Positions 29,650 through 38,571 of a DNA stretch of 64,000 bases are shown here, piece after piece. The stretch covers positions 186,001-250,000 of the forward strand of contig NZ_AFQO01000007.1 in assembly GCF_000222025.1 (NCBI RefSeq), written 5' to 3'. Source of the DNA: Haemophilus haemolyticus M19501. Its GTDB lineage: Bacteria; Pseudomonadota; Gammaproteobacteria; Enterobacterales; Pasteurellaceae. The position numbers and the translations under genes are program-made. Below the pieces are notes generated by a model, which was given only the letters and a program-made list of their open reading frames with translations, was not told the origin of the DNA and searched no databases. How positions within the stretch are numbered: position 1 is the stretch's first letter; every line of letters starts with the position of its first letter.

Positions 29650-30846
29650 TTAAAGGTTAGTTTTATTTACTGGCTCTGTTGCACCTACAATGTCTTTTTC
29701 AATCCATTCTACAAGACTGCCATTGCCGATACCTTGTTGACCGCCAGTGATAATTTTATCACCAGGTTTTACTTCATTACCTTGTAATTGAGAATAAATA
29801 CCTTGGCGATCTTTAGTAAATACAGTGATTTGTTTTGCTCGATATAAACGATCTAATTTTTTATTCTCAGCCATTTTCTCTTTATCTTCATCAGATAATG
29901 GTGTGAGTAAATAAGCAATTTCACCATACATGTTGTAGCTAATTGCTACTTGTGGAACGACAACTTGATTTGTTTCAGTTGGAAGCGCAATTCTTAAACG
30001 AGAGAACATACCTGAAAGCAATTTACGTCCATCTTCTGGATCAAATGTAGCTTGAACATCAACTAAACCTGTTGATGAATTAATGGCGGGTTCAATAGCG
30101 GTAATTCGAGCTGAAAACGTCTCGCCCAAGCGAGCATCTGTTGTCGCTGTGACGCGCTGACCGATATGCAATTTATCTAAATCATTTTGTGAAAGAGCAA
30201 AATCCACTTTCATTGAGCTAGTATCTTCTACACGCACAATTTCTGTTCCAACATTCACATATTGTCCAACATTGATTTTCACAATACCCGCTTTGCCATC
30301 AAATGGTGCCACAATTTTACGACGTTCAATTGCTGCTTTTAGAGATTCAATATTAGCTACTTGAGCATCATAAGCCGCTTTGGCGTTATCCATTTCTTGA
30401 CGTGATACAGCATTGCTATTTAATAAGCCCACATAACGTTGGTAAGTTTGACGAAGTGCTGATAATTGTGCCTGAGCAGCTTGTAGGCTGGCTCGTTCAA
30501 CAGAACTATCAAGTTCCACAAGCACCTCACCTTTTTTCACATTTTGTCCATTTTGAACAAGCACTTGTGAAACCGTACCCGCATTTTGTGTACTGAGCAT
30601 TGCGCCTTGATTTGGACGCACAAGACCTGTTGTGTTGATAACTGGCGTCCATTCACGAGGTTGAACTTCAAGTGCGGTCACTGGGCTTGAAGGTTCTGGC
30701 ATTCCCGCAATGGCTCGGCTTATCATTACACCTTTTATCATATTAAAACCGATGACACCGGCAAAAATTAAGACAAATACCACTAAAATTATTTTCATAA
30801 AGAAAATATGTGAGCGTTTTGGTCTTTGATGTTGAGTTTGACTCAT
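29650..30846 (-). CDS. acrA: RND efflux periplasmic adaptor, AcrA-like
   Basis: The 398-residue protein has one N-terminal membrane anchor (KIILVVFVLIFAGVIGFNMI) with no lipobox. The hairpin-and-lipoyl domain follows: GTVSQVLVQNGQNVKKGEVL, a coiled coil around SLQAAQAQLSALRQTYQRY, and IVAPFDGKAGIVKINVGQYV. It bridges AcrB to the outer-membrane channel. The frame is open to 30909, but the ATG at 30846 has GGAGC before it and starts just ahead of the anchor. It sits between acrR and acrB in one operon. Confidence 0.93.
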   Translation of the reverse strand: MSQTQHQRPKRSHIFFMKIILVVFVLIFAGVIGFNMIKGVMISRAIAGMPEPSSPVTALEVQPREWTPVINTTGLVRPNQGAMLSTQNAGTVSQVLVQNGQNVKKGEVLVELDSSVERASLQAAQAQLSALRQTYQRYVGLLNSNAVSRQEMDNAKAAYDAQVANIESLKAAIERRKIVAPFDGKAGIVKINVGQYVNVGTEIVRVEDTSSMKVDFALSQNDLDKLHIGQRVTATTDARLGETFSARITAIEPAINSSTGLVDVQATFDPEDGRKLLSGMFSRLRIALPTETNQVVVPQVAISYNMYGEIAYLLTPLSDEDKEKMAENKKLDRLYRAKQITVFTKDRQGIYSQLQGNEVKPGDKIITGGQQGIGNGSLVEWIEKDIVGATEPVNKTNL

Positions 30847-30877
30847 GTTTAAAGCTCCGTTATAAAAATAACAACAA

Positions 30878-31441
30878 TTATTTCTGAATCGCACGCCAAG
30901 AGCGTTCAATCACAGATTCTAAAATTTCAGGCTTAAGATCGAAATCGATAAATTTTGCATCAGAGGCTAAATTTATCGCCGTTTTCAAACTTAATAAAAA
31001 GAGAATATCTTCAGATAATTCTGCTAATAAGCCAGCTTTTTGTACTTGATGACAAAATAAATCCCAACGGCAATTTTTAACGTTTTTACAAATATCCTTG
31101 AAATTAGGCAAAGATTCATATTGCTTTAAATTGGATAAGATAGTGGGATTTTCTTGTAAGAAATACCAAATGTTTTTCCACATTTGTCGATACTGTTCGA
31201 AAAAAGGCTTGGTTTCATCAAAATCTTTTTCAAGTGTTGCCATAAACATTGAAAACACTCTGTGTGCAAATTGTTCAAGCAACTCATCTTTGTTTTTGAA
31301 ATAAAGGTAAATCGTTCCTGCTGCTACATTCGCTTCTTTCGCAAGTTTGTGCATAGAAAGTTGATTCAACCCTTCTTTTGCCATTAAACGATCTGTCGCT
31401 GAAAAAATCTGTTCAGCTAAGTCTATTTTAGCTTGTCGCAT
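30878..31441 (-). CDS. acrR: TetR-family repressor AcrR
   Basis: The 187-residue protein has the TetR DNA-binding domain at residues 1-55: AEQIFSATDRLMAKEGLNQL and AKEANVAAGTIYLYFKNKDEL, the usual helix-turn-helix signature. The C-terminal part is an all-helical ligand domain. It is the first gene of acrRAB, and a palindromic operator lies just before it, so it probably represses its own operon until a drug binds. An ATG nine codons upstream is in frame, but AAGGATCTT supports the start at 31441. Confidence 0.92.
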   Translation of the reverse strand: MRQAKIDLAEQIFSATDRLMAKEGLNQLSMHKLAKEANVAAGTIYLYFKNKDELLEQFAHRVFSMFMATLEKDFDETKPFFEQYRQMWKNIWYFLQENPTILSNLKQYESLPNFKDICKNVKNCRWDLFCHQVQKAGLLAELSEDILFLLSLKTAINLASDAKFIDFDLKPEILESVIERSWRAIQK

Positions 31442-31462
31442 AAGATCCTTGAGTAAAATAAG

Positions 31463-31500
31463 GAGCAATAATTGCTCAAAAATGAATGAGCGTTCATTTT
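31463..31500 (-). promoter_or_regulatory. acrR operator dyads
   Basis: Two inverted repeats lie in the acrR upstream region. One is AAAATGAA-TGAGCG-TTCATTTT (31479-31500), a TetR-type operator with 8-base arms. The other is GAGCAATAATTGCTC (31463-31477), a 7-base-arm palindrome that falls nearer the start and may lie in the transcript. Confidence 0.65.
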
Positions 31501-31547
31501 AGTTATTTTTTGTTTTTTGGCAAGTTAAAAAACACAAAAGCACAACA

Positions 31548-31606
31548 AAAATGGGCAACATTTAAAAGCTAGATTTTGTAATCAACTTTTAAATGTTGCC
31601 CATTTT
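31548..31606 (-). terminator. 21-bp perfect stem-loop downstream of the amidohydrolase gene
   Basis: The arms 31548-31568 and 31586-31606 are exact complements over 21 bp (AAAATGGGCAACATTTAAAA then G, and its reverse), with a 17-base loop. On the minus strand it begins 32 bases after the amidohydrolase stop and is followed by TTGTTGTGCTTTTG, a poor U-tract. The stem is longer than ordinary terminators here. It could be a terminator, an RNA-processing site or a remnant of a small mobile repeat. Confidence 0.55.
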
Positions 31607-31637
31607 GACCGCACTTTTGATTGTGGGGAATAAAAAT

Positions 31638-32630
31638 CTAAATTGGTTCTAGTCCTAACACTTTACGACCGTTAATACTTGCGATATTGACCATCTCATC
31701 TAAGTGTGGGAAACGGCAGCCCGCAGCCAATAGGCTTAATTCTTGCCATAAATCGCCTTCACATAAAGGAACCATGTAATCACAAATATTATCTGTGCCT
31801 AGGGCAACAGTGATACCTTCGGGGATCATTTCATCTGCTGGCGTGAGTGCATTATGGAATGGCATAAGATCTTCTTTGCGATTACTGTCAATCCATGCCA
31901 TAGGACAGGCGATCATCATCATTTTGGCTTTACGCATTTTTTCGTAAAGTTTGTAGCGATATTCTTTCGAATGTGAGCCAATGGAAATCCCGTGGATACC
32001 CACAACTCGCCCCTCCATTCCGTGTTCAATGGTTTTGTCGCAAAGTTGCTCAGTTTCTTTTTCACTTGGATTATTGAATTGGTCTACATGTACATGACAC
32101 ATAATTCCAAGAGATTTGGCCTTATCTAATAAAATATCCATCGCCTCTAGGCCACGTCCATAATCCAATTCATCACGATATGGTAAGCCACCAATCATAT
32201 CTACCATCTCTGCACCAATATCAAACCATTTACGCGCAGTGGGTTCGATTACCCCTTTTAAAGTTTGATTGGCGAATTTCAAAATAATGTCGTGTTTATA
32301 CACTTCGCGAGCTTTGTGTGCGGCGATAATTGCACGATCTTCACAAATTGGGTCTATATCGACAAAGGTGCCAAATGCGGTAACGCCTTGGGATATCATT
32401 AATTCAATAGATTGGCAAAAACGTGCGTAATAATCATCAACACTGGAAGTGCGTTTTACTTCATCCACTAAATCCCATTTTTGTTGCAAATTACTACTAT
32501 GATAAATCCCAATTTTCTCTGGCGTCATCGTAAAAGCGCGGTCAGCATGTGCATGGGCATTTACCCATCCGCCTTTTTTGATAATTTCATCGCGAATATA
32601 GGTTTTAAAACTACGAACATGGCTTTTCAT
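31638..32630 (-). CDS. Metal-dependent amidohydrolase, cytosine-deaminase-like
   Basis: The 330-residue protein keeps the metal and catalytic residues of the amidohydrolase superfamily: His26 and His28 (NAHAHADRAF), His179 and His181 (CHVHVDQF), His213 (GIHGIS) and Asp280 (LGTDNICDY). The spacing is closest to the cytosine deaminase / triazine hydrolase branch. The substrate is unknown; a cyclic deaminase or amidase is likely. It stands alone, flanked by a long stem-loop downstream and a leader upstream with possible RNA structure. The start follows ACGGAGTTTGT. Confidence 0.8.
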   Translation of the reverse strand: MKSHVRSFKTYIRDEIIKKGGWVNAHAHADRAFTMTPEKIGIYHSSNLQQKWDLVDEVKRTSSVDDYYARFCQSIELMISQGVTAFGTFVDIDPICEDRAIIAAHKAREVYKHDIILKFANQTLKGVIEPTARKWFDIGAEMVDMIGGLPYRDELDYGRGLEAMDILLDKAKSLGIMCHVHVDQFNNPSEKETEQLCDKTIEHGMEGRVVGIHGISIGSHSKEYRYKLYEKMRKAKMMMIACPMAWIDSNRKEDLMPFHNALTPADEMIPEGITVALGTDNICDYMVPLCEGDLWQELSLLAAGCRFPHLDEMVNIASINGRKVLGLEPI

Positions 32631-32715
32631 ACAAACTCCGTAAAAAGAAAGGATAAAAAGACGAGAATGTATATTAATTGAAAGGTGCTGTAAGTACGGC
32701 GAGAAGCATTATGAT

Positions 32716-32780
32716 AATGTTATGAAAAACTCACGGATTTTCATTAATAACATTTTCCAGTCTTAAACTGAGTCGTGAGT
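32716..32780 (-). other. Possible structured leader of the amidohydrolase gene
   Basis: On the minus strand AATGTT and ATGAAAA pair with TTTTCAT and AACATT, with a 4-base bulge (32716-32754). The 9-10 base loop contains CGTGAGT, complementary over 7 bases to an upstream ACTCACG (32780-32774), which would form a pseudoknot. A small CAGT/ACTG hairpin lies in between at 32758-32770. The alternative is a pair of inverted DNA half-sites around a promoter, because TATACT overlaps the upstream arm. Confidence 0.35.
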
Positions 32781-32796
32781 ATAAAGGCTTAAGAGC

Positions 32797-32828
32797 AAAA
32801 AATCTATTCTTTTGTGCCCTTATAGATT
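32797..32828 (-). terminator. Weak terminator of yejL-yejM
   Basis: On the minus strand AATCTAT directly at the yejM stop pairs with ATAGATT after a 14-base loop, followed by TTTTGC. The stem is AT-only except for one G-C. Confidence 0.4.
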
Positions 32829-34584
32829 ATTTTTCAAAGAAGAAATTTTGTAATTGGAAGGCTTCTAAGAAGATTCCAAGTGGTGGTCTGTCTGACGATT
32901 GCTCGATATAATCTTTATCTAATTTTTTGTAATTACCTTTACGATCAATGTGATATTGAGTTCCATCAGGTTGAATCACTACATTCCAATGGAAATTAGA
33001 GGCAAGTACCCAATCATCCCCTTTAAGATCAAAGAGATTACGTCCCTGACTATAATCCATCAACGGGTTTTCTACACGGAATACTGTCTGCATTAATGCA
33101 GAGAAAACATCTGTATGATGACTTAATCCGTTTTGTTTACCTACTGGTAAATCTTTCCAATAAACGAGCAATGGCACTTGAATTTCATCACGCCCAAAAT
33201 AATTTTCTCGTTCTTTTTCATTCATTTCATTAAAGGTTAAACCATGCTCTGACGTGATGATGACTAATGCATTTTCAAGTGGTGTAGCTTCTAACGATTT
33301 TGCTAAAAGAGAATCAATATCCTGCAAAGTGCGGTCATAGTCTGATAGGTTTTTAGCCTCCAAGGCTAAATCCAAATAAGCAAACCAAGGTGAGTCAGTT
33401 TTTTGTGCTTTAATAAAATCATTGAGATTTTTTACCGCACTTTCATTATTTGGTTTGTTGGTTTTATTCGATGAAAGTTTTATTTCACGAAATAATGCTT
33501 GGTGGAAGACGCTATCTTTGAAATTCGTAGCAGAAAATAAACCCAATTGATAATTTTCAGCACGTAATTTTTCGATTAAAACAGATTGGGTATGATTGCT
33601 TAAAATGCTATCGGTGTAATTTGCATTTAAGCCATAAAATAATCCTACTAATCCTGCATTATTACTATTACCAGTACTGTAATGATTCGTAAATTCTGTT
33701 GCGCTCGTTGCAAATTCAGCTAACTTGGGCATTTTGCCTTGAGAAATGGCATCGTAACGCAATCCAGAAACAGTGATCATCAAAATGTTTGGTTTATTGT
33801 CAATTGGTGCAAAAGTGAGTATTTTTTTAGGATAATCAATCTTTAAGGCATCTAAACGCCCCTCTTGTTTTAATGTTTGTGCGTACTTCTCGCCATCAAT
33901 GAATCCGTGTTTTTCCAAAAAAGAACGAGCTGTCATTGGATAAGAAAGAGGAAAATTAGAGCGTTGCATCGTAATTGGGCGATATAAATAAGCATCTGCC
34001 CAAGCATAAATTAAGTGCGTAGTGATAAACGTGGAAGTTAAGAATACACCGACAGCTTTTAGCCATTTTTGGCGTTCAAGACTACGTAATTTTTCCCAAC
34101 TCCAGCGAGAAAATAACATCTGTGCTAATAAAATAATCGGCATTGGTGCAAAGAAAATCTGCCAATCGCGTGACATTTCACCATTTTCTGGATTGACCAG
34201 CAAATTCCATACCACAGAGGATAAATGCAGATTAAAACGATTGAAAACAGCGGTATCAAATAATAATAAGGTTGTGCAAATCGTGGAAAAAATCACGCTT
34301 AATCCGCGAAAAGTGCGGTGATTTTTAACAATGAAACTTAGTGGAAAGACCACGAGTAAGTACAACGCAAAAACGTTGAAACTGAAATGCCCGAGCAAAC
34401 TCACAAAAAAATAAAGTTTTCCTGCGAGAGTATCTGGCCAGTCAATGATAAAGGCATAACGAGTGCCAATAAGAATAGCAACAATGATATTAAAAAAGGC
34501 AAACCAATGGCCCCACGAAATTTTTCGTGAAACGTCATCGCGGTATTGTTTGCCGCTGAAGGTGCCTTTTTTAATCCATTTCAT
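32827..34584 (-). CDS. yejM: Inner-membrane sulfatase-fold protein YejM (PbgA/LapC)
   Basis: The 585-residue protein has five membrane segments in the first about 200 residues, followed by a periplasmic sulfatase-like domain with NILMITVSGLRYDAI at the start and ALVIITSEHGLTFNE near the end. In enterobacteria YejM senses lipid A and controls LpxC through LapB. The metal-site residues of true sulfatases appear only partly kept, consistent with a sensor role. It follows yejL by one base. The ribosome binding site is not clear, which suggests coupling to yejL. Confidence 0.9.
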   Translation of the reverse strand: MKWIKKGTFSGKQYRDDVSRKISWGHWFAFFNIIVAILIGTRYAFIIDWPDTLAGKLYFFVSLLGHFSFNVFALYLLVVFPLSFIVKNHRTFRGLSVIFSTICTTLLLFDTAVFNRFNLHLSSVVWNLLVNPENGEMSRDWQIFFAPMPIILLAQMLFSRWSWEKLRSLERQKWLKAVGVFLTSTFITTHLIYAWADAYLYRPITMQRSNFPLSYPMTARSFLEKHGFIDGEKYAQTLKQEGRLDALKIDYPKKILTFAPIDNKPNILMITVSGLRYDAISQGKMPKLAEFATSATEFTNHYSTGNSNNAGLVGLFYGLNANYTDSILSNHTQSVLIEKLRAENYQLGLFSATNFKDSVFHQALFREIKLSSNKTNKPNNESAVKNLNDFIKAQKTDSPWFAYLDLALEAKNLSDYDRTLQDIDSLLAKSLEATPLENALVIITSEHGLTFNEMNEKERENYFGRDEIQVPLLVYWKDLPVGKQNGLSHHTDVFSALMQTVFRVENPLMDYSQGRNLFDLKGDDWVLASNFHWNVVIQPDGTQYHIDRKGNYKKLDKDYIEQSSDRPPLGIFLEAFQLQNFFFEK

Positions 34585-34585
34585 A

Positions 34586-34804
34586 TTAACGTGTTTTTAC
34601 CGCATTAATTAAGGAATTCGCAAATGCTTGAGCTAATGCTTCGCGTTGAGTTTGTGGCACACTCGTGGTTAATAGATTACTTGCCATATTACCTAATGCG
34701 ATTAAGGAGAGATCTACCGGTGCTTTATACTTTTCTAATACCGCGATCATATCGTTCACAATCGCACTTAGCTGCGCATCAGAATATTTAGAATGTTGAG
34801 CCAT
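34586..34804 (-). CDS. yejL: UPF0352 protein YejL
   Basis: The 72-residue protein, AQHSKYSDAQLSAIVNDMIA at the start, matches the small helical UPF0352 family found with yejM and yejK. Its role is unknown. The gene precedes yejM with a one-base gap, and the divergent yejK begins 128 bases away. A TAACATTATG context without a strong ribosome binding site precedes the start. Confidence 0.9.
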   Translation of the reverse strand: MAQHSKYSDAQLSAIVNDMIAVLEKYKAPVDLSLIALGNMASNLLTTSVPQTQREALAQAFANSLINAVKTR

Positions 34805-34932
34805 AATGTTAAAAATAAAACAAAAAATTTGGCTTATGATACCCGATTATTTGGTAGAACCTAAATAATTTCTTTTTTCTTGCTGAAAAAGTGCGGTTAT
34901 AATTTGCAACAAATTTTTCAAAGGTGACAAAA

Positions 34933-35949
34933 ATGAGTATTACCGTTAATCAAATTGTTTTGCATCAGTTAGTAAAACATATAGATGGCGACAGCATAAA
35001 AATGGAAAGCGTATTACGCGATGAGTTGTTGTCAATTACGCCAGAAGTAGAACAAATGATGTTACAACTTCATCAAGGTTATCAAAATAAAGCTAAGGCT
35101 TTTGGCGTGTTTCAGGAAAAGTCTATATTTGCACAACATTTAAATCGTTTATTGGAACAAGAAATTGAGTTTTTAGGTTTTAGTCAATATTCAACAAAAT
35201 TGCTTGCAGATGAGTTGGGTAAATATAACTTTGCAAATAGTGGAACCTTGATTTTATGCCAATATAATTTCTTAGCGACAGATTATTTGTTTATTGCATT
35301 GCTTGATAGCCGCCATAGTATGTTAGTCGATGAGCATTTAGATATTCACCGTACAGAATATCTTGATATAACTCAGTTTGATATTGCGGCACGGATAAAT
35401 TTGACGGATTTGCAAGTAAATGCGAACTCTAATCGTTATTTAACTTTCATAAAAGGCCGTGTAGGTCGCAAAATTAGTGATTTTTTTATGGATTTCTTAG
35501 ATGCTGAAGAAAGATTAAATCCACAGGTTCAAAATCAGTGTTTATTGCAAGCGGTGAGTGATTACTGCGATCAAGGCGAACTCAACAAAGAGCAAACTCA
35601 AGCGGTAAAAAAACAAGTGTTTGAATATTGTAAAGGTCAGCTTTCAAACGGTAACAATATTGAATTAAGGGAACTTTCTGATTTATTACCCACTCTAAAC
35701 GAACAGCCTTTTGTCGCCTTTACGGAAGAACAGAATTATGGTTTGGAAGAGAGCATTCCGCCTGTTCGTTCAACATTGAAATCGCTAACAAAATTCTCTG
35801 GGTCAGGAAAGGGCGTTACCTTAAGTTTTGATGCGGAATTATTGAATACACGTATTCAATGGGATCCTATGACAGATACCCTAACCATCAAAGGTTTACC
35901 GCCAAATTTAAAAGATCAATTACAAAAGGCTTTAAAATCAGAGAATTAA
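34933..35949 (+). CDS. yejK: Nucleoid-associated protein YejK (NdpA)
   Basis: The 338-residue protein belongs to the 37-kDa nucleoid-associated family: it begins [16 protein letters not shown] and includes the [18 protein letters not shown] block near residues 175-195. It is thought to bind the nucleoid in the cytoplasm. A GTG at 34924 is in frame, but the ATG at 34933 lies after AAGGTGAC and starts the conserved sequence. It is divergent from yejL. A long open frame after it belongs to bamE. Confidence 0.93.
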   Translation: MSITVNQIVLHQLVKHIDGDSIKMESVLRDELLSITPEVEQMMLQLHQGYQNKAKAFGVFQEKSIFAQHLNRLLEQEIEFLGFSQYSTKLLADELGKYNFANSGTLILCQYNFLATDYLFIALLDSRHSMLVDEHLDIHRTEYLDITQFDIAARINLTDLQVNANSNRYLTFIKGRVGRKISDFFMDFLDAEERLNPQVQNQCLLQAVSDYCDQGELNKEQTQAVKKQVFEYCKGQLSNGNNIELRELSDLLPTLNEQPFVAFTEEQNYGLEESIPPVRSTLKSLTKFSGSGKGVTLSFDAELLNTRIQWDPMTDTLTIKGLPPNLKDQLQKALKSEN

Positions 35950-36014
35950 TTTGGAAACATAGCCAACTTTGGGTATTATTTGACAGTACTTTTGCACAAA
36001 TTAAGGTAAAGAAA

Positions 36015-36428
36015 ATGCAAGTTAAAACACTTTTAGGCGCAACATTTTTAGCATTAAGCCTCGCTTCTTGTTCCACCGTTGAAAAAGTTGTATATCGAAT
36101 TGATGTACCGCAAGGCAACTATTTAGAAGCGACTACAGTTGCTCAAGTTAAAGAAGGCATGACTGCTCAACAAGTACAATATTTGTTGGGTACGCCAGTA
36201 TTAATCGATCCTTATAATAACTACACTTGGTACTACGTGTTCTTACAACAACGTGCTTATGAAACACCTGTTCAACACACTTTCACAGTAAAATTTGATC
36301 AACGTGGGATTGTGACAGAAACCAATCTTGATAAACCTTTGCCAGAAGTTTCACAACAAGGCGAAAATAACACCATTATTGAAACAGGTGAGAAACCAAA
36401 ATCAAGTTGGTGGAAATTCTGGAAATAA
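36015..36428 (+). CDS. bamE: Outer-membrane assembly lipoprotein BamE
   Basis: BamE stabilises the BAM complex that folds beta-barrel proteins into the outer membrane. The 137-residue product has a lipoprotein signal MQVKTLLGATFLALSLASC with lipidated Cys19, then the SmpA/OmlA domain with VKEGMTAQQVQYLLGTP and WYYVFLQQ. The frame stays open for 156 bases upstream, but the ATG at 36015 gives the signal peptide and has AAGGTAAAGAAA. It precedes cpxR by 53 bases, a notable link because Cpx responds to envelope stress. Confidence 0.95.
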   Translation: MQVKTLLGATFLALSLASCSTVEKVVYRIDVPQGNYLEATTVAQVKEGMTAQQVQYLLGTPVLIDPYNNYTWYYVFLQQRAYETPVQHTFTVKFDQRGIVTETNLDKPLPEVSQQGENNTIIETGEKPKSSWWKFWK

Positions 36429-36481
36429 TCTTTTTATTTTCACCGCACTACAATAAGAATAATTGGTAAAAGGAATCTCCA

Positions 36482-37165
36482 ATGTCAAAACTCTTGCTCG
36501 TTGATGACGATGTTGAACTGACGGAATTACTTTCATCCCTTTTAACGCTAGAAGGGTTTAATGTTCAAACAGCAAATAATGGATTAGAGGCATTACAAAA
36601 ACTTGATGAAAGCCACGAGTTGGTTTTGCTTGATGTAATGATGCCAAAGTTAAATGGTATCGAAACACTAAAAGAAATTCGTAAAGTCTCTAACGTGCCA
36701 GTGATGATGCTGACAGCAAGAGGCGAAGACATTGATCGCGTATTAGGCTTAGAATTGGGAGCGGATGATTATTTACCCAAGCCTTTTAACGATCGTGAGC
36801 TTATTGCAAGAATTAAGGCGATTTTGCGTCGTAGTGCATCTCCTTCAAATAATACCGCAAATGTAGAAATCCTTTCTTTTGACGGAATTACTCTCAACTT
36901 TTCTCACGGAATTGCAACCTATAATGAAGAAAATCTAAATTTAACGGATTATGAGTTTAAGATTCTTTGTTTATTGCTTAAATCTAAGGGAAATATGGTA
37001 AGTCGAGAAGAATTAAGTTTAGAAGTAATGGAAAAACCACTAACCCCATTTGATCGTTCTCTTGATATGCACATCTCTAATTTGAGACGCAAATTACCAG
37101 AACGAAAAAGTAAACTGCCTTGGTTTAAAACTTTACGTGGAAAAGGATATCTTTTAGTGACCTAG
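36482..37165 (+). CDS. cpxR: Response regulator CpxR
   Basis: The 227-residue OmpR-type regulator has the receiver domain with VDDD at residues 7-10, phospho-acceptor Asp51 in LLDVMMPKLNG, and LPKPFNDREL, then the winged helix with DRSLDMHISNLRRKL and LRGKGYLL. These match CpxR, which controls envelope protein-folding genes. AAAGGAATCTCC precedes the start. cpxA follows after 4 bases, so they form one unit. Confidence 0.95.
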   Translation: MSKLLLVDDDVELTELLSSLLTLEGFNVQTANNGLEALQKLDESHELVLLDVMMPKLNGIETLKEIRKVSNVPVMMLTARGEDIDRVLGLELGADDYLPKPFNDRELIARIKAILRRSASPSNNTANVEILSFDGITLNFSHGIATYNEENLNLTDYEFKILCLLLKSKGNMVSREELSLEVMEKPLTPFDRSLDMHISNLRRKLPERKSKLPWFKTLRGKGYLLVT

Positions 37166-37169
37166 TTTT

Positions 37170-38564
37170 ATGAAATTGCGCAGTCTTTTCAGTTTAAATC
37201 AACTTGCGATCAGAACATTTGCTATATTCTGGTTTGCTTTTTTTGCCATGATGAGTCTTGTGATCGCTGTGCCTACTCTCGATCTCAGAGTCTATTCGCC
37301 TTTAAAAGAAGCAGATGTTGTTACCTATCAAAAAAAAATTATCGATATTATCCGCAACGGTCAATTAAAAGGGCTTATTGCAGAAGTTCCTGTTTTACAT
37401 ACAGATAAATTTCAACCCTCCAGACCCATTCTTATTGATTTACAAACTAAAGATATTCTAGGGGAACTACCAGAGGAAGTACCTTATATCCGAAGATTTG
37501 CGGATGTATCAGGTGATTTTTCAGAACCCAAACGTAAAAACTTCAATGAAGTTCAGATTTCAGGTCCATTTCAAGTGTATTTGGGAGATGAGGCAAATTC
37601 TTATGCCTTGTACTTTATATCTTACGTTAATCCGCAACGAGAGATGTTTAATTACATTTTTGATAGACCCATTATATTGATTTTGCTTATTCTTTTAATC
37701 ACCAGTCCATTGCTTTGGTGGTTCACAAGAATGCTAACCAAGCCGATTTCTCATTTGCAAAAAGCTGCAAATTCAGTGGCATTAGGCAATTTTAAAATTG
37801 ATAAGCGATTAACGGCTCATGGTCCATTAGAGCTACGCCAAGTTGGTCAAAGTTTTAATCGAATGGCATCTTCTATTGATCATTTAATCTCTAATCAACA
37901 AACACTACTTTCATCTATTTCACATGAATTAAAAACGCCACTCACTCGTTTACAGTTGGCTGCGGCTCTTATTCGTCACCAATGTGGTGAGGATAATATA
38001 AAACGTATTGAAAGAGAAATTGAACGCATGGATAAAATGATTAGTGAGCTACTTCTACTTTCACGCCATCAAATGAATAGTCAAGTTGAACGGGATATTT
38101 TTTATGTCAATACGCTTTGGACTGATATTATCAACGATGCAAAATTTGAGGCAGAGCAACGAGGTATAGCATTTCTCACAAATATTCGTTTACCAAAAAA
38201 TGAATTACAACTTAACGGCAATTTTAGATTACTAGAAAGTGCGGTTGAAAATATCATGACAAATGCACTCAAATACACAAAGGATAAGATCGAACTTCAT
38301 ATTTTTATCCAAGAAGAAGAAGAATTTCTCAGGATCCGTATAGATGACAACGGATCTGGGGTGCATCCAGATGAATTTGAAAAAATCTTCAAACCATTTT
38401 ATCGAGTAGATGAGACGCGAACTAGAACGACTGGTGGCACAGGACTTGGTTTAGCGATTGTATCTAACGTGATTAAGGAGCATCAAGGAAAAGTTTGGGC
38501 TGAAAAAAGCCCACTAGGCGGACTTGCCGTTACTATACGATTGCCATTGTGGATCAGCAAATAA
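37170..38564 (+). CDS. cpxA: Sensor histidine kinase CpxA
   Basis: The 464-residue sensor has a first membrane segment at about residues 14-36, a periplasmic domain of about 125 residues, a second segment at about 166-186, and a HAMP linker. The kinase core has His252 in SSISHELKTPLTRLQ, the N-box NIMTNALKYT, and G boxes DDNGSGVHPDEF and GGTGLGLAIV. All catalytic motifs are intact. It senses envelope stress and phosphorylates CpxR. From memory CpxR is an orphan in strain Rd, so the intact partner here is worth checking. Confidence 0.95.
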   Translation: MKLRSLFSLNQLAIRTFAIFWFAFFAMMSLVIAVPTLDLRVYSPLKEADVVTYQKKIIDIIRNGQLKGLIAEVPVLHTDKFQPSRPILIDLQTKDILGELPEEVPYIRRFADVSGDFSEPKRKNFNEVQISGPFQVYLGDEANSYALYFISYVNPQREMFNYIFDRPIILILLILLITSPLLWWFTRMLTKPISHLQKAANSVALGNFKIDKRLTAHGPLELRQVGQSFNRMASSIDHLISNQQTLLSSISHELKTPLTRLQLAAALIRHQCGEDNIKRIEREIERMDKMISELLLLSRHQMNSQVERDIFYVNTLWTDIINDAKFEAEQRGIAFLTNIRLPKNELQLNGNFRLLESAVENIMTNALKYTKDKIELHIFIQEEEEFLRIRIDDNGSGVHPDEFEKIFKPFYRVDETRTRTTGGTGLGLAIVSNVIKEHQGKVWAEKSPLGGLAVTIRLPLWISK

Positions 38565-38571
38565 AAATCAA

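Noticed and set aside
35859-36014. Long N-terminal extension of the bamE frame
   Set aside because: It overlaps yejK, has no family similarity, and the internal ATG at 36015 gives a proper lipoprotein signal and ribosome binding site.
38310-38335. GAA repeat in cpxA as a variable tract
   Set aside because: It is four GAA codons (QEEEEF), in frame and too short to be an unstable repeat.
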